This document shows positions 1 to 8,500 of a DNA stretch of 15,630 nt, in pieces. Position 1 is the stretch's first letter, and the number at the start of each line of letters is the position of its first letter. The stretch is from contig JBBQXF010000110.1 in the NCBI GenBank assembly GCA_038209965.1, forward strand, positions 1 through 15,630. Direction: 5' to 3'. The position numbers and the translations under genes were made by a program. Origin of the DNA: JALONO01 sp038209965. GTDB taxonomy: Bacteria > Bacteroidota > Bacteroidia > Cytophagales > Thermoflexibacteraceae. The notes below the pieces were generated by a model. The model had not been told where the DNA came from, did not search any database, and saw nothing but the letters and a program-made list of their open reading frames with translations.

Positions 1-1
1 A

Positions 2-256
2 GAATTTGTTGTGGTGTGCGAAGAAACCGATCAGGCCGGCGGTGCGCTCTTGGCGGAGCGGATCCGGCAAGAAATCGAAGCCAAGGTCTTCCACACCGAT
101 GGGCAAGGGGTTTGTTTTTTTACGACAGGGCAGGCGGTCAACTGGATAAAGTTTTTGCCAGTTTCAACCCTGGCTCAGATTAACACAACGAACCGGCCAA
201 ACTGGCTGAATGGCGCACTGGCTTGCCATCCCCCATTTTCTGCCCCAAATTTGTGA
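2..256 (+). CDS. C-terminal fragment of a GGDEF-like (diguanylate cyclase-type) protein, truncated
   Basis: The frame is open from the window edge, so the real start lies outside. It begins EFVVVCEETD, followed by a helix ALLAERIRQEIEAKVF. This resembles the stretch after the GG(D/E)EF motif of diguanylate cyclase domains, where the domain continues EFvvllpeTD..gA..lAerIRq.ie. The next residues, FFTTGQAV, could correspond to the usual vTvSiGvA strand. After that the similarity stops: the expected final helix with the ADxALYxAK signature is absent from all three + frames before the next gene. A run of seven T at 115-121 is a possible frameshift site, and the +2-shifted frame ends at a TAA at 178-180. 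I read this as a degenerate or frameshifted gene end. Only about 40 residues support the family call, and the GGDEF motif itself is outside the window, so activity cannot be judged. Confidence 0.4.
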   Translation, partial: EFVVVCEETDQAGGALLAERIRQEIEAKVFHTDGQGVCFFTTGQAVNWIKFLPVSTLAQINTTNRPNWLNGALACHPPFSAPNL

Positions 257-261
257 GTGTT

Positions 262-1074
262 ATGCACATGAACCGTTTTATCTTTTGTTGCCTCGGCTTG
301 TGGGCCATGATCAGTTGGCAGAGCTTGGCCCAGCCCCTGCAAATCGTCAGGACGGTGGAGCTGGACAAGCCCCAGCACATTTCCAACGACCGCTACGGCA
401 ACATCTACGTGGCTGATCAGGCGGGCAACCTCAACCGCTATGATTCCCTGGGGCAGTTTGCGCTCAACTATTCACCCCCCAAACTGGCCGAAATCTCACT
501 GCTCGAGGCCCGGCCCACCGTGCGGATTTTTGCTTTCTACCGCGAACTACAAGAATATGTGCTGCTCGACCGGTTTTTGGTGCCCATTGAGCACTATCGG
601 CTTGACCTGCCCGAGCTGGGCTTCGTGCGGGTGGCCGCCCCCTCGCTCGATAACCTGCTGTGGCTTTATGACGACGTAAATTTTTCCATTAAGAAATATG
701 ACAAACAGTTCAATAAGGTGACTTTTCGGGTGCCGTTAGATTTGTTGTTGAACAGTGGAGCCGACTATGACATCAACTATTTGGCCGAATACCAGAACCA
801 GCTGTTTGTCAACGACCGCAACTCCGGCATTTTAGTGTTCGATAATTTGGGCAATTTTCAGCGCAAAATCGCCACCCAGACCGAAGGGTTCAATTTTTGG
901 CAAAATGAAATTTATTTTTTGGAAGACGGGGCCATCCGCTTTTTTCACCTTTACCGGGCACAAGAGCGGCGGGTCGGGTTGCCCACTGCCTTGGACGGCC
1001 AAGCCAAAAAGGTGATTGTGCAAGCAAGCAGTATATATGTCCTGACAAAAAGTCAGTTAATTATCTGCAAATAG
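262..1074 (+). CDS. Exported hypothetical protein, propeller-like
   Basis: About 270 residues. I do not recognise a named family. The N-terminus reads MNRFIFCCLGLWAMISWQSLAQP, a typical signal peptide with likely cleavage after SLA-Q, so the product is probably exported. The mature part contains repeated short beta motifs of the form 'GNIYVAD..GNLNRYDSLG', 'NQLFVNDRNSGILVFDNLGNF' and 'NEIYFLEDGAIRFF', spaced as in NHL/SMP30-like beta-propellers. A short propeller or similar beta-repeat fold is therefore likely. No catalytic motif or T9SS sorting tail is visible. The start is one of two in-frame ATGs, 262 or 268; the signal peptide fits either, and longer upstream starts would need TTG. It lies 83 bases before the metallopeptidase gene on the same strand and could be co-transcribed with it. 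Function is unknown. Confidence 0.7.
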   Translation: MHMNRFIFCCLGLWAMISWQSLAQPLQIVRTVELDKPQHISNDRYGNIYVADQAGNLNRYDSLGQFALNYSPPKLAEISLLEARPTVRIFAFYRELQEYVLLDRFLVPIEHYRLDLPELGFVRVAAPSLDNLLWLYDDVNFSIKKYDKQFNKVTFRVPLDLLLNSGADYDINYLAEYQNQLFVNDRNSGILVFDNLGNFQRKIATQTEGFNFWQNEIYFLEDGAIRFFHLYRAQERRVGLPTALDGQAKKVIVQASSIYVLTKSQLIICK

Positions 1075-1157
1075 GCTATTAAACTGCCCTAAGAGCCGAT
1101 TTTCAGCCAAGGACTGTCTTTTGATGAGCAATACTTGCACCAACATTCGCAATTGAT

Positions 1158-1838
1158 ATGTTCTGGATCATCATCGGTATTTCTTTTTTGGCCAGTTTTC
1201 TGATTTCTTCCATCCTCAAGCGCAAGTTTGCGGCCTATGCGCGGGTTCCACTCGCCTCGGGCTTGAGCGGGGCTGAGGTAGCGGCGGCCATGCTGCGCGA
1301 TCATGGCATCCGGGATGTGCGGGTAACGACGGTGGATGGCCGACTGTCCGATCACTATAACCCGGCCGACCGGACCATCAACTTGAGCCACGATGTGTTT
1401 AATGGCCGCAACGCCGCTGCGGCCGCAGTAGCTGCCCACGAAACTGGCCACGCCGTCCAACACGCCACTGCCTACAATTTTTTGAAGTTTCGCTCGGCAA
1501 TGGTTCCAGTGCTCAGTTTTACCAATAATTTCATGGGGATTTTGATGATGGGCGGAATCGCGCTGTGGTATTCGAGCGGGATCCCGTGGCTGTTTGGCAT
1601 TGGCATCCTGCTGTTTGCGGCCACTACGCTGTTTAGTTTTATCACCCTGCCCGTTGAGTTTGATGCCAGCCGGCGGGCCACCGAATGGCTGCAGCAATCC
1701 CGCGTGGTGAGCAAGCAAGAACTGGGCATGGCCGAAAATGCCCTGTGGTGGGCCGCCATGACCTACGTAGTGGCTGCGTTGGGTTCTTTGGCCACTTTGC
1801 TGTACTATCTTTCCATTTTTGCTGGCCGCCGCGATTGA
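1158..1838 (+). CDS. YugP-type membrane zinc metallopeptidase (Zn_peptidase_2 family)
   Basis: 226 residues, the usual length for the YugP/DUF-type neutral zinc metallopeptidases (PF04298). The zinc-binding HExxH motif is AAHETGHAVQHA, with HETGH at residues 94-98; the two His would bind zinc and Glu95 act as general base. The family's downstream conserved block is present as LPVEFDASRRA (residues 164-174), whose Glu may be the third ligand (inference). Hydrophobic segments lie at about residues 2-20, 117-138, 145-165 and 200-222, so it is an integral inner-membrane protein. The N-terminal segment MFWIIIGISFLASFLISS is the first helix, which supports the ATG at 1158. No substrate is known for this family. 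Its stop lies 16 bases from the stop of the convergent phosphatase gene, and no clear terminator hairpin is visible between them. Confidence 0.92.
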   Translation: MFWIIIGISFLASFLISSILKRKFAAYARVPLASGLSGAEVAAAMLRDHGIRDVRVTTVDGRLSDHYNPADRTINLSHDVFNGRNAAAAAVAAHETGHAVQHATAYNFLKFRSAMVPVLSFTNNFMGILMMGGIALWYSSGIPWLFGIGILLFAATTLFSFITLPVEFDASRRATEWLQQSRVVSKQELGMAENALWWAAMTYVVAALGSLATLLYYLSIFAGRRD

Positions 1839-1854
1839 TCCCAATCAGGTCGAT

Positions 1855-3381
1855 TTAACCAATCCGCAGGCCAACAATGGTGATGTCGTCCACTTGTTGT
1901 TCATTGCCCAAGGCCCGCCAATCCTCAATGGTATGGGCCAAAATGGTTTCTTGGTCTTTGAGCGGCTGATCCGCCAAACTGGCCAAGAGGGTTTTGAGTT
2001 GGCTGGACATAAATTTTTTGCCCTTTGGCCCACCAAATTGATCTTGGTAACCATCAGTGCACAAGTACAAAAGGGTAGGGGAGGTCACCTCGATTTCCTG
2101 CAAGGTGAACAATCGCTCCTCTTCGGCTTGTTCGCCCCCAATGGCTTTTCTGTCCGCCCTGATTTCCAACAGTTGGCCATTGGCCAATGTCAAGCAATAG
2201 CACGGGGTCATGGCTCCGGCAAACTGGAGCGTTTGCTGGTCTTTCTGCCAGCGGATCAGTTGCATGTCCATTCCATCGCGGCTGTCGGATTGATCCTGCT
2301 TGAGGATCCGGCGGACCTGTCTATGCATTTCGTTGAGGATTTTGTCAGGCGAATACACTTGGCGCAACTCCACCAGCTCGGTCAGCAGTTGGCTGCCAAT
2401 CACGCTCATGAATGCGCCCGGTACTCCGTGGCCAGTACAGTCGACCACCGCCAAGATAAATTGGTCGGCATCGGAGTAGAGCCAGTAAAAATCGCCCGAA
2501 ACAATGTCCCTGGGTTGATACAAGATGAAATAATTATCCGGCCCCAGGGCCTGTGCAAACCGCTGTTCTTGGGGCAGAATGACCGATTGAAGGCGTTGGG
2601 CATAGGCGATGCTGGAGGTAATCTTGCTATTTTGCAATTGAATAGCTTGGCTCTGTTGTTCCACCGTACTCACTAGCTGGAGCAATGCTTGGTTCTGGGT
2701 ATAAATCTCGTCTTTCTGATTTACAATCTCGTTATTTTTGATTAAAAGTTCATTGTACAACCCTTCGGCTTCCTTTTTTTGGAGCTCAATGGTTTTCATG
2801 TTGAGGAAATCCCGCCACCGGAAATTTTCCTGAACTTTACTGTAGACCAAGCAGACAAAAATAAAAATAACTGGGTTGCCCAGCATCATCGCTTTTTGGC
2901 GGGGAAGATCAATCATGAAAAAATAAACCCCACAGGAAATGGCGGGGATGAGATAAATGGGCAATGTCACCTTCAAACCGCCCCTTTCCTCTACCAGCAC
3001 AATTAAGATGACCATCACGCAGGCCGTAATGGCCGAATTATAAAACGGCTTTTCCCCCGATTGGGAAAGGATGAAGGTCATCATGGCCATGACTGTAAAC
3101 AAGCAGAGATGGTGCAACTGATAGCCCCAACGCTGGTACCAGCGCGGCACCAAACTCACCCCGGCAAAAATGGCCGTCATGCTGATCACGGGCAAGCGTG
3201 CGTAAGCTGCAGGCATAAAGTGGTTGACATAAATATCGGCATACAAAAAATAGGCGATCGCAATGAAATAACAGGGCAGCACAATCAGCCGTGAACGGCT
3301 GAGCCTGACCAATATATTGGTTTGGTATTGCTGTTTTATCTCCACCAATGAAGCGGATTTCAAGAGTTCAGTAATGGGCAT
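1855..3381 (-). CDS. SpoIIE-family (PP2C-type) Ser/Thr phosphatase with membrane N-terminus
   Basis: 508 residues from the ATG at 3381; a longer frame to 3417 would need a TTG start. Residues about 30-185 hold roughly five or six hydrophobic helices, making a membrane sensor-like region. A coiled coil rich in Q, N, E and K follows (about 190-265), then the linker SSIAYAQRLQSVILP that is typical of this family in Bacteroidota. The catalytic domain shows the PP2C metal and active-site motifs: RDIVSGDFYW (about 291-300), VVDCTGHGVPGAFMS (about 312-326), LCTDGYQDQFGG (about 440-451) and QVDDITIVGLRI (about 496-507). The Asp residues in these motifs bind Mn/Mg. The likely role is dephosphorylating a Ser/Thr-phosphorylated anti-sigma-antagonist-type partner in response to an envelope signal. 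No partner-switching genes are visible nearby, so the target is unknown. It follows the cyclase gene by 48 bases on the same strand. Confidence 0.9.
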   Translation of the reverse strand: MPITELLKSASLVEIKQQYQTNILVRLSRSRLIVLPCYFIAIAYFLYADIYVNHFMPAAYARLPVISMTAIFAGVSLVPRWYQRWGYQLHHLCLFTVMAMMTFILSQSGEKPFYNSAITACVMVILIVLVEERGGLKVTLPIYLIPAISCGVYFFMIDLPRQKAMMLGNPVIFIFVCLVYSKVQENFRWRDFLNMKTIELQKKEAEGLYNELLIKNNEIVNQKDEIYTQNQALLQLVSTVEQQSQAIQLQNSKITSSIAYAQRLQSVILPQEQRFAQALGPDNYFILYQPRDIVSGDFYWLYSDADQFILAVVDCTGHGVPGAFMSVIGSQLLTELVELRQVYSPDKILNEMHRQVRRILKQDQSDSRDGMDMQLIRWQKDQQTLQFAGAMTPCYCLTLANGQLLEIRADRKAIGGEQAEEERLFTLQEIEVTSPTLLYLCTDGYQDQFGGPKGKKFMSSQLKTLLASLADQPLKDQETILAHTIEDWRALGNEQQVDDITIVGLRIG

Positions 3382-3429
3382 AGGAGAACATTTCAGATCC
3401 AGACGAGCAATAAACAACCAATTGGGGAA

Positions 3430-4062
3430 CTATCTTTCCACCAAGATAGCGCGGGCAAGTGCGCCGTCGGATCCAGCAATTTTCAATGGCAGGCAGTAAA
3501 GCTCATAGATGCCCGGGGCAATGTTGCTCAAATCCAACCCTTCCAAAATGACGGTTTCGGCCCCAAGCAGTACTTGGTGGGTCACGAAAGAGTCATGGTA
3601 GCGTTGAATGGACAGGTAATCGATGCCCACCAACCGGATGCCCTGCGCCACTACCCATTCGGCTGCGTCCAGGGTGAGGGCGCAGAAGTTTTCGTAAAAA
3701 GTCGACGGGTGAGTGGTCCACAGCTGTGAGTTGTCAGTTTTGAACAGCATTCGGGGGCGGATAGCCTCGATGGGCAGGGCCGCCAACATGGCTGCGGTGA
3801 TGCTGGCCCGCCCCCGAAAATCGATTACGCTGGCCTCGCCCACCAGATCGGTCAGGGCCAAGGTTTCGGTAGTCTTGCCTTTGTCCACAAAATGGAACGG
3901 CGCGTCCACGTGCGTACCCACGTGCGCCCCGCTATGGATCACGGTCACGTTGGCCCCATCACCTTCGGGAATACTGGCTGTTTTGGCCGTGGAAAACCCG
4001 ACGCCGTCAGGCCACACTACCAGCTTGGGGTGCAAAGTGACGGAGATATCATGTATTTTCAT
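3430..4062 (-). CDS. Cyclase family protein (kynurenine formamidase-like metal hydrolase)
   Basis: 210 residues, matching the compact bacterial cyclase/KynB family (PF04199), whose members hydrolyse N-formylkynurenine or related amides and lactones with a divalent metal. The signature HxGTHxDxPxH is clear as HVGTHVDAPFHF at residues 47-58; His47, His51, Asp53 and His57 are the predicted metal and catalytic residues. The N-terminus MKIHDISVTLHPKLVVWPDG fits the family's opening 'DiS.tl.p....wPg'. GIDYLSIQRYHDSFVTHQVLL (from residue 146) matches the family's second conserved block. There is no signal peptide, so it is cytoplasmic. The ATG at 4062 is the natural start. It is probably transcribed together with the downstream phosphatase gene. 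No other tryptophan or kynurenine genes are present, so the substrate cannot be fixed and I give no gene symbol. Confidence 0.87.
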   Translation of the reverse strand: MKIHDISVTLHPKLVVWPDGVGFSTAKTASIPEGDGANVTVIHSGAHVGTHVDAPFHFVDKGKTTETLALTDLVGEASVIDFRGRASITAAMLAALPIEAIRPRMLFKTDNSQLWTTHPSTFYENFCALTLDAAEWVVAQGIRLVGIDYLSIQRYHDSFVTHQVLLGAETVILEGLDLSNIAPGIYELYCLPLKIAGSDGALARAILVER

Positions 4063-4172
4063 GCAAACTGAGCTCTAAGTTGGTTTTTTAAGGCCCCAAG
4101 TTACGGAAATCTGAAATAATTCGTTACTTAGCGTGTTAACTCAAACCATTTCTGGGCCAAACGCTACGCTTT

Positions 4173-4607
4173 ATGAAAAAACAATCGTCCTTGATGGCAG
4201 GATTTGCTATCGTTTCCCTGCTTTTGATCATTGCAGGGATGAAACTGCCCCATGGCAGCTCAACGCCCGAAGTACCTCCAACTGGTTCGCCCGTTGCCAA
4301 AAAAATGCTGCGCCACGTGGTTTTGTTCAAGTTCAAGGATGGCACCACTGCCGAGCAGATCAAAACCGTGGAAGCGGCGTTCCGGGCGCTGCCCACCAAG
4401 ATCAAAGAGATCAAGGGATTTGAATGGGGACTGAACAACAGCCCCGAAAACATCAACCAAGGTTTCACCCACTGTTTTTTTCTTTCGTTTGCTAGCGAAA
4501 AAGGCCGGGAGGTGTATTTGCCCCATCCAGATCACAAAGCGTTTGGCGCGGTGCTCCAGCCCTATTTGGACAAAGTATTAGTGGTAGATTATTGGGCAGA
4601 GAAATAA
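4173..4607 (+). CDS. Membrane-anchored Dabb-domain (stress-responsive alpha/beta barrel) protein
   Basis: 144 residues. Residues about 46-143 form a Dabb domain (PF07876). It opens with MLRHVVLFKFKDGTTAEQIKTVEAAF, continues with the conserved IKGFEWGLNNSPENINQGFTHCFFLSF, and closes with the HPDHKAFGAVLQPYLDKVLVVDYW block. Dabb proteins are small dimeric ferredoxin-like folds; some are cyclases or decarboxylases, but most have no assigned reaction. Here an N-terminal hydrophobic stretch (residues about 8-23, FAIVSLLLIIAGM) precedes a Ser/Pro/Thr-rich linker. The domain is therefore likely exported or tethered to the membrane, which is less common in this family. There is no lipobox Cys. The ATG at 4173 includes this signal or anchor; a start at Met45 would give a bare Dabb domain. 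xerD begins 9 bases after its stop, so the two are probably co-transcribed. Confidence 0.87.
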   Translation: MKKQSSLMAGFAIVSLLLIIAGMKLPHGSSTPEVPPTGSPVAKKMLRHVVLFKFKDGTTAEQIKTVEAAFRALPTKIKEIKGFEWGLNNSPENINQGFTHCFFLSFASEKGREVYLPHPDHKAFGAVLQPYLDKVLVVDYWAEK

Positions 4608-4616
4608 ACCTGGCTC

Positions 4617-5561
4617 ATGAAAAACTGGCTGTCCCGGCTCAAGCAATTTGCCAACCATCTAAAGTTGGAGCGTTCGCTGGCCCAAAACACGGTGGAAAGC
4701 TATGTGCGGGATGTGGAAAAACTCATGCAGTATGTGGCCATGACCAGCCCCACGGTTTCGCCCGAGCAGATTTCCCCCGGCCAGTTGGATCATTTTATCA
4801 ATTATTTGGGCGAACTGGGCGTGGCCAATAATTCACAAGCGCGGATTTTATCGGGAATCAAGTCGTTTTATCGCTTCTTGGATGTGGAGGATTACCTCAC
4901 CACCGAGGATCCCACGCTCCATTTGGCCACTCCGCAGCCCCAGCAAATGCTGCCCGATGTGCTGGAAGTCCCCGAAGTACTGGCCATATTGGACAGTTTG
5001 GACTACACCAAGCTCGAGGCCACCCGCAACCGGGCCATCTTGGAAGTGCTGTACAGTTGCGGGCTGCGGGTGAGCGAATTGACCAGCTTGCGGATTAGCG
5101 ATGTTTTTTTTGACATTGGTTTTATCCGGGTCTTTGGCAAGGGGAGCAAAGAGCGGCTGGTGCCGATCGGGCGCGATGCCATGCGCTATACGAAACTGTA
5201 CCTCGAAGAAGTCCGGCGGTTTCAGGCCATCGGTCCGGGCCACGAAAACGTGGTGTTCCTCAACCGACGGGGGAAACAGCTCACCCGGGTCATGATTTTT
5301 TTGATTGTCAAGGAAGCGGCTGAGCGCGCTGGCATCAGCAAGAAAGTCAGTCCGCACACGTTTCGGCATTCATTTGCCACCCACCTGATCGAGGGCGGGG
5401 CCGATCTGCGGGCGGTGCAAGAGATGCTGGGTCATGAATCGATTGCTACCACGGGCATTTATACCCACTTGGATCGCGAATATTTGCGGCAGATCATCAT
5501 TGATTTTCACCCCCGGGCCCAGTCGAAAAAAGTCCCCAAAACGGTTAAAGGAGTTGGTTAG
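4617..5561 (+). CDS. xerD: Site-specific tyrosine recombinase XerD
   Basis: 314 residues, the normal length for XerC/XerD. The N-terminal SAM-like core-binding domain (about 1-105) contains the typical ERSLAQNTVESYVRDVEKL segment. The C-terminal catalytic domain shows the full tyrosine-recombinase set: Arg151 in CGLRVSEL, Lys175 in GKGSKERLVP, His247 and Arg250 in HTFRHSFATHL, His273 in LGHESIATT, and the nucleophile Tyr282 in IYTHLDREYL. With XerC it would resolve chromosome dimers at dif near the division septum. The choice of XerD over XerC rests on overall similarity and the central 'GKGSKERLVPIG' region; the two are hard to separate by eye. Nothing suggests a mobile-element integrase: no attachment-site repeats or phage genes lie nearby. 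Its TAG stop overlaps the TAA of the convergent mfd gene. Confidence 0.9.
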   Translation: MKNWLSRLKQFANHLKLERSLAQNTVESYVRDVEKLMQYVAMTSPTVSPEQISPGQLDHFINYLGELGVANNSQARILSGIKSFYRFLDVEDYLTTEDPTLHLATPQPQQMLPDVLEVPEVLAILDSLDYTKLEATRNRAILEVLYSCGLRVSELTSLRISDVFFDIGFIRVFGKGSKERLVPIGRDAMRYTKLYLEEVRRFQAIGPGHENVVFLNRRGKQLTRVMIFLIVKEAAERAGISKKVSPHTFRHSFATHLIEGGADLRAVQEMLGHESIATTGIYTHLDREYLRQIIIDFHPRAQSKKVPKTVKGVG

Positions 5562-8500
5562 TGGCTCATTTCACTCAACAAATGGATGACCCGATCCACA
5601 TTGCCAACGTTATCGATGATCAAGATCGGGCCTTTGGCATTTTCCTTGAGCCGGCACAACTTGGGGTTTTTGGTGGCAAACCGGATAATTTTGCCAAAGA
5701 CATCGCTCTGGAAATAGATGTCTTTGTTGATAAAATAGCTTTTCAAGCTGCCATTTTTGAGGATCAACTTTTCAAAACCCAACTTTTGGGCGCGCCAACG
5801 CAGTTGTACAGTTTTGAGCAAATCCACCACCGGTTTTGGTAATGGACCAAACCGATCGGCCAAATCAGTTCGGAATTTTTGGAGCGCATCCTCATCTTTC
5901 AACCGATCCGTCTGGGTGTAAAGCTGCAACCGTTCGGAAATATTGTTGACGTAAGTATCGGGGATCAAAATTTCAAAATCGGTCTCAATGGTGCAATCAG
6001 CCACAAAATCTTCTTTTTTGAGGATCAATTCGTGGGCAAACAGCTCCTTGAAATCAGTTTCCTTAAGTTCTTGAATGGCCTCATCCAACACTTGGTGGTA
6101 CATCTCGAAGCCCAAGTCATTGATAAACCCACTTTGTTCGGCCCCGAGCAGATCGCCGGCTCCCCGGATGTCCAAGTCGCGCATGGCCACTTTGAACCCA
6201 TCGCCCAAGTCGCTGAACTCTTCCAGCACATTGAGCCGTTTGCGGGCATCGGCATTCATCCCGGTCATGCCCGGCACGAGGAGGTAGCAAAACGCTTTGC
6301 GGTTGGACCGGCCCACGCGTCCGCGCATTTGGTGCAAATCGGACAGCCCAAAGTAATGGGCTCGGTTGATGATGATGGTGTTGGCATTGGGAATGTCCAG
6401 CCCCGACTCAATGATGTTGGTAGAAACCAGCACATCGTATTCGCCGTCGATAAATTTCAGCATCGTCTCCTCGAGTTTTTTGCCCTCCATTTGGCCGTGG
6501 GCAATGCCGATCCGGGCATCGGGGATCAAGCGCAGCACGATGTTGGCAATTTCCACAATATCACCGATCCGGTTGTGCACAAAAAAGACTTGGCCGCCCC
6601 GGCGGATTTCGTAACTGATGCTGTCGCGGATAATTTCCTCGTTAAAAGAGTGGATTTCGGTGGTGACTGGCTGGCGGTTGGGTGGGGGCGTGGCAATGAT
6701 GCTCAAATCGCGGGCCCCCATGAGCGAAAACTGCAAGGTACGCGGGATGGGCGTGGCGCTCAAGGTAAGCACGTCCACGTTGACCCGGAACTCTTTGAGC
6801 CGATCTTTGGTCTTGACCCCGAATTTTTGTTCCTCGTCGATCACCATCAGGCCCAAGTTTTTAAACTTGATGTCAGAACTGACAATCCGGTGGGTTCCGA
6901 TCAAAATGTCAATTTTACCTTCTTCAGTAGCTTTTAAAGTATCATTGATCTGTTTGGTGGATTTGAAGCGGTTGATATACTCGATCCGGATCGGGAAATT
7001 TTTCAAGCGTTCGCTAAAAGTTTTGTAGTGCTGCATGGCCAAGATAGTGGTAGGCACCAAGATGGCCACTTGCTTGCCCCCGTTGGCAGCCTTGAACGCC
7101 GCCCGGATAGCCACTTCGGTCTTGCCAAAACCCACATCGCCACACACCAGTCGATCCATGGGGTAGCTTTTTTCCATGTCTTCCTTGACCAGCGCGGCAG
7201 CTTTGGCTTGATCGGGCGTGTCTTCGTAGAGGAACGAGGTCTCGAGTTCGGCCTGCAAATAGTTGTCGGGCGGGAACGCAAAACCCGGGGCAGCCCGGCG
7301 CTTGGCGTACAGTTTGATCAATTCTTGGGCAATGTCCCGGACTTTTTTCTTGACATTCCGCTTTTTGTTTTCCCAATCTTGCGATCCCAATTTGTGCAGC
7401 GACGGGGTAGCCCCGTCCTTGCCCGAATATTTGGCTATTTTGTGGAGCGATTGTAGGCTGATGAGCAGAATATCATCATCGCGGTAGATCAACCGGATAG
7501 ATTCTTGCGATCGCCCGTTCATTTCGGTTTTTTCCAAGCCAATAAACCGCCCAACCCCGTAGTCAATGTGGGTCACATAGTCGCCAATTTGCAGTGAGCG
7601 CAACTCGCGCATGGTCATGGCTTGGCCTTTGGTATATTTTTCTTTGGCCTTGTAGCGGTGGAAACGCTCGAAAAATTGGTGGTCCGTATAGCAGGCCAGT
7701 TTGAGGTTTTCATCCAAAAAGCCCTCGCGCAAGGCAATGTTCAGCCCTTGGAACTTGAGGAACCGATCTATTTCATCAAAAATGGTCTTCATCCGCTCCA
7801 ATTGCTTGGCTTGGTCGGCCGCCACCACGTTGGTAATGCCCCGTGCTTGGTTCTCGTCCAAGTGCTGGGCAATCAAGTTGAAGTCTTTGTTGAATGCTGG
7901 CTGGAGCTTGGAAGCAAAGCTGAATTCCTTGCCCTGGGCGGTTCCGTTGCTGGCAAACCGGCGGCCAAACTCGATGAGGGCAAAACTGGTCAGGCCCTCG
8001 TCAAAACTGGCGCGGGTCTCGAACAATTGCCCCGGATCCGAAATGAGCTGGATGTTGCCCGATACGATCTGGGCAAAATCTTGGCTGGCTTTTTCAAAAT
8101 ACTTGCCGATTACTTCGCGGGTAAGCTCGAGGTCTTTGACCCAAATTTTGGTTGTTTTGGGAATGTAACGGAGAAACGATTCCCTGGTTTCCTGTAAAAG
8201 CTTGGTCTGGACGTTGGGAATGAGCGAGATAATGGGCACGTTGCTCACCGATAACTGGGTATGAGGGTCAAAAGAGCGGATGCTCTCTATCTCATCGCCC
8301 AACAGCTCGAGGCGGTAGGGGAGGTTGCCGGCATAGGAAAACACATCGATGATGCCCCCCCGGACGGCAAACTGGCCGGGCTCGTACACGAAGTCGGTTT
8401 TTTCAAAATCGTATTGGGTCAATAGGTCGGCCACAAAATCGGCATCCAGCTTTTCCCCTACTTTGGCGGTGAAAGTGTTTTCGATCAGGGAGCGTTTGTT

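Noticed and set aside
1042..1056. CTGAC-AAAAA-GTCAG hairpin as a terminator
   Set aside because: The 5-bp stem lies inside the coding sequence before the stop codon and has no T run.
3900..3935. Direct repeat of CACGTGCG in the cyclase gene
   Set aside because: It is explained by the coding of the HVGTHVD active-site motif, which repeats His-Val codons.
4617..5561. Phage or integrative-element integrase
   Set aside because: Length and motif order match XerD, and no attachment repeats, tRNA, excisionase or phage genes accompany it.
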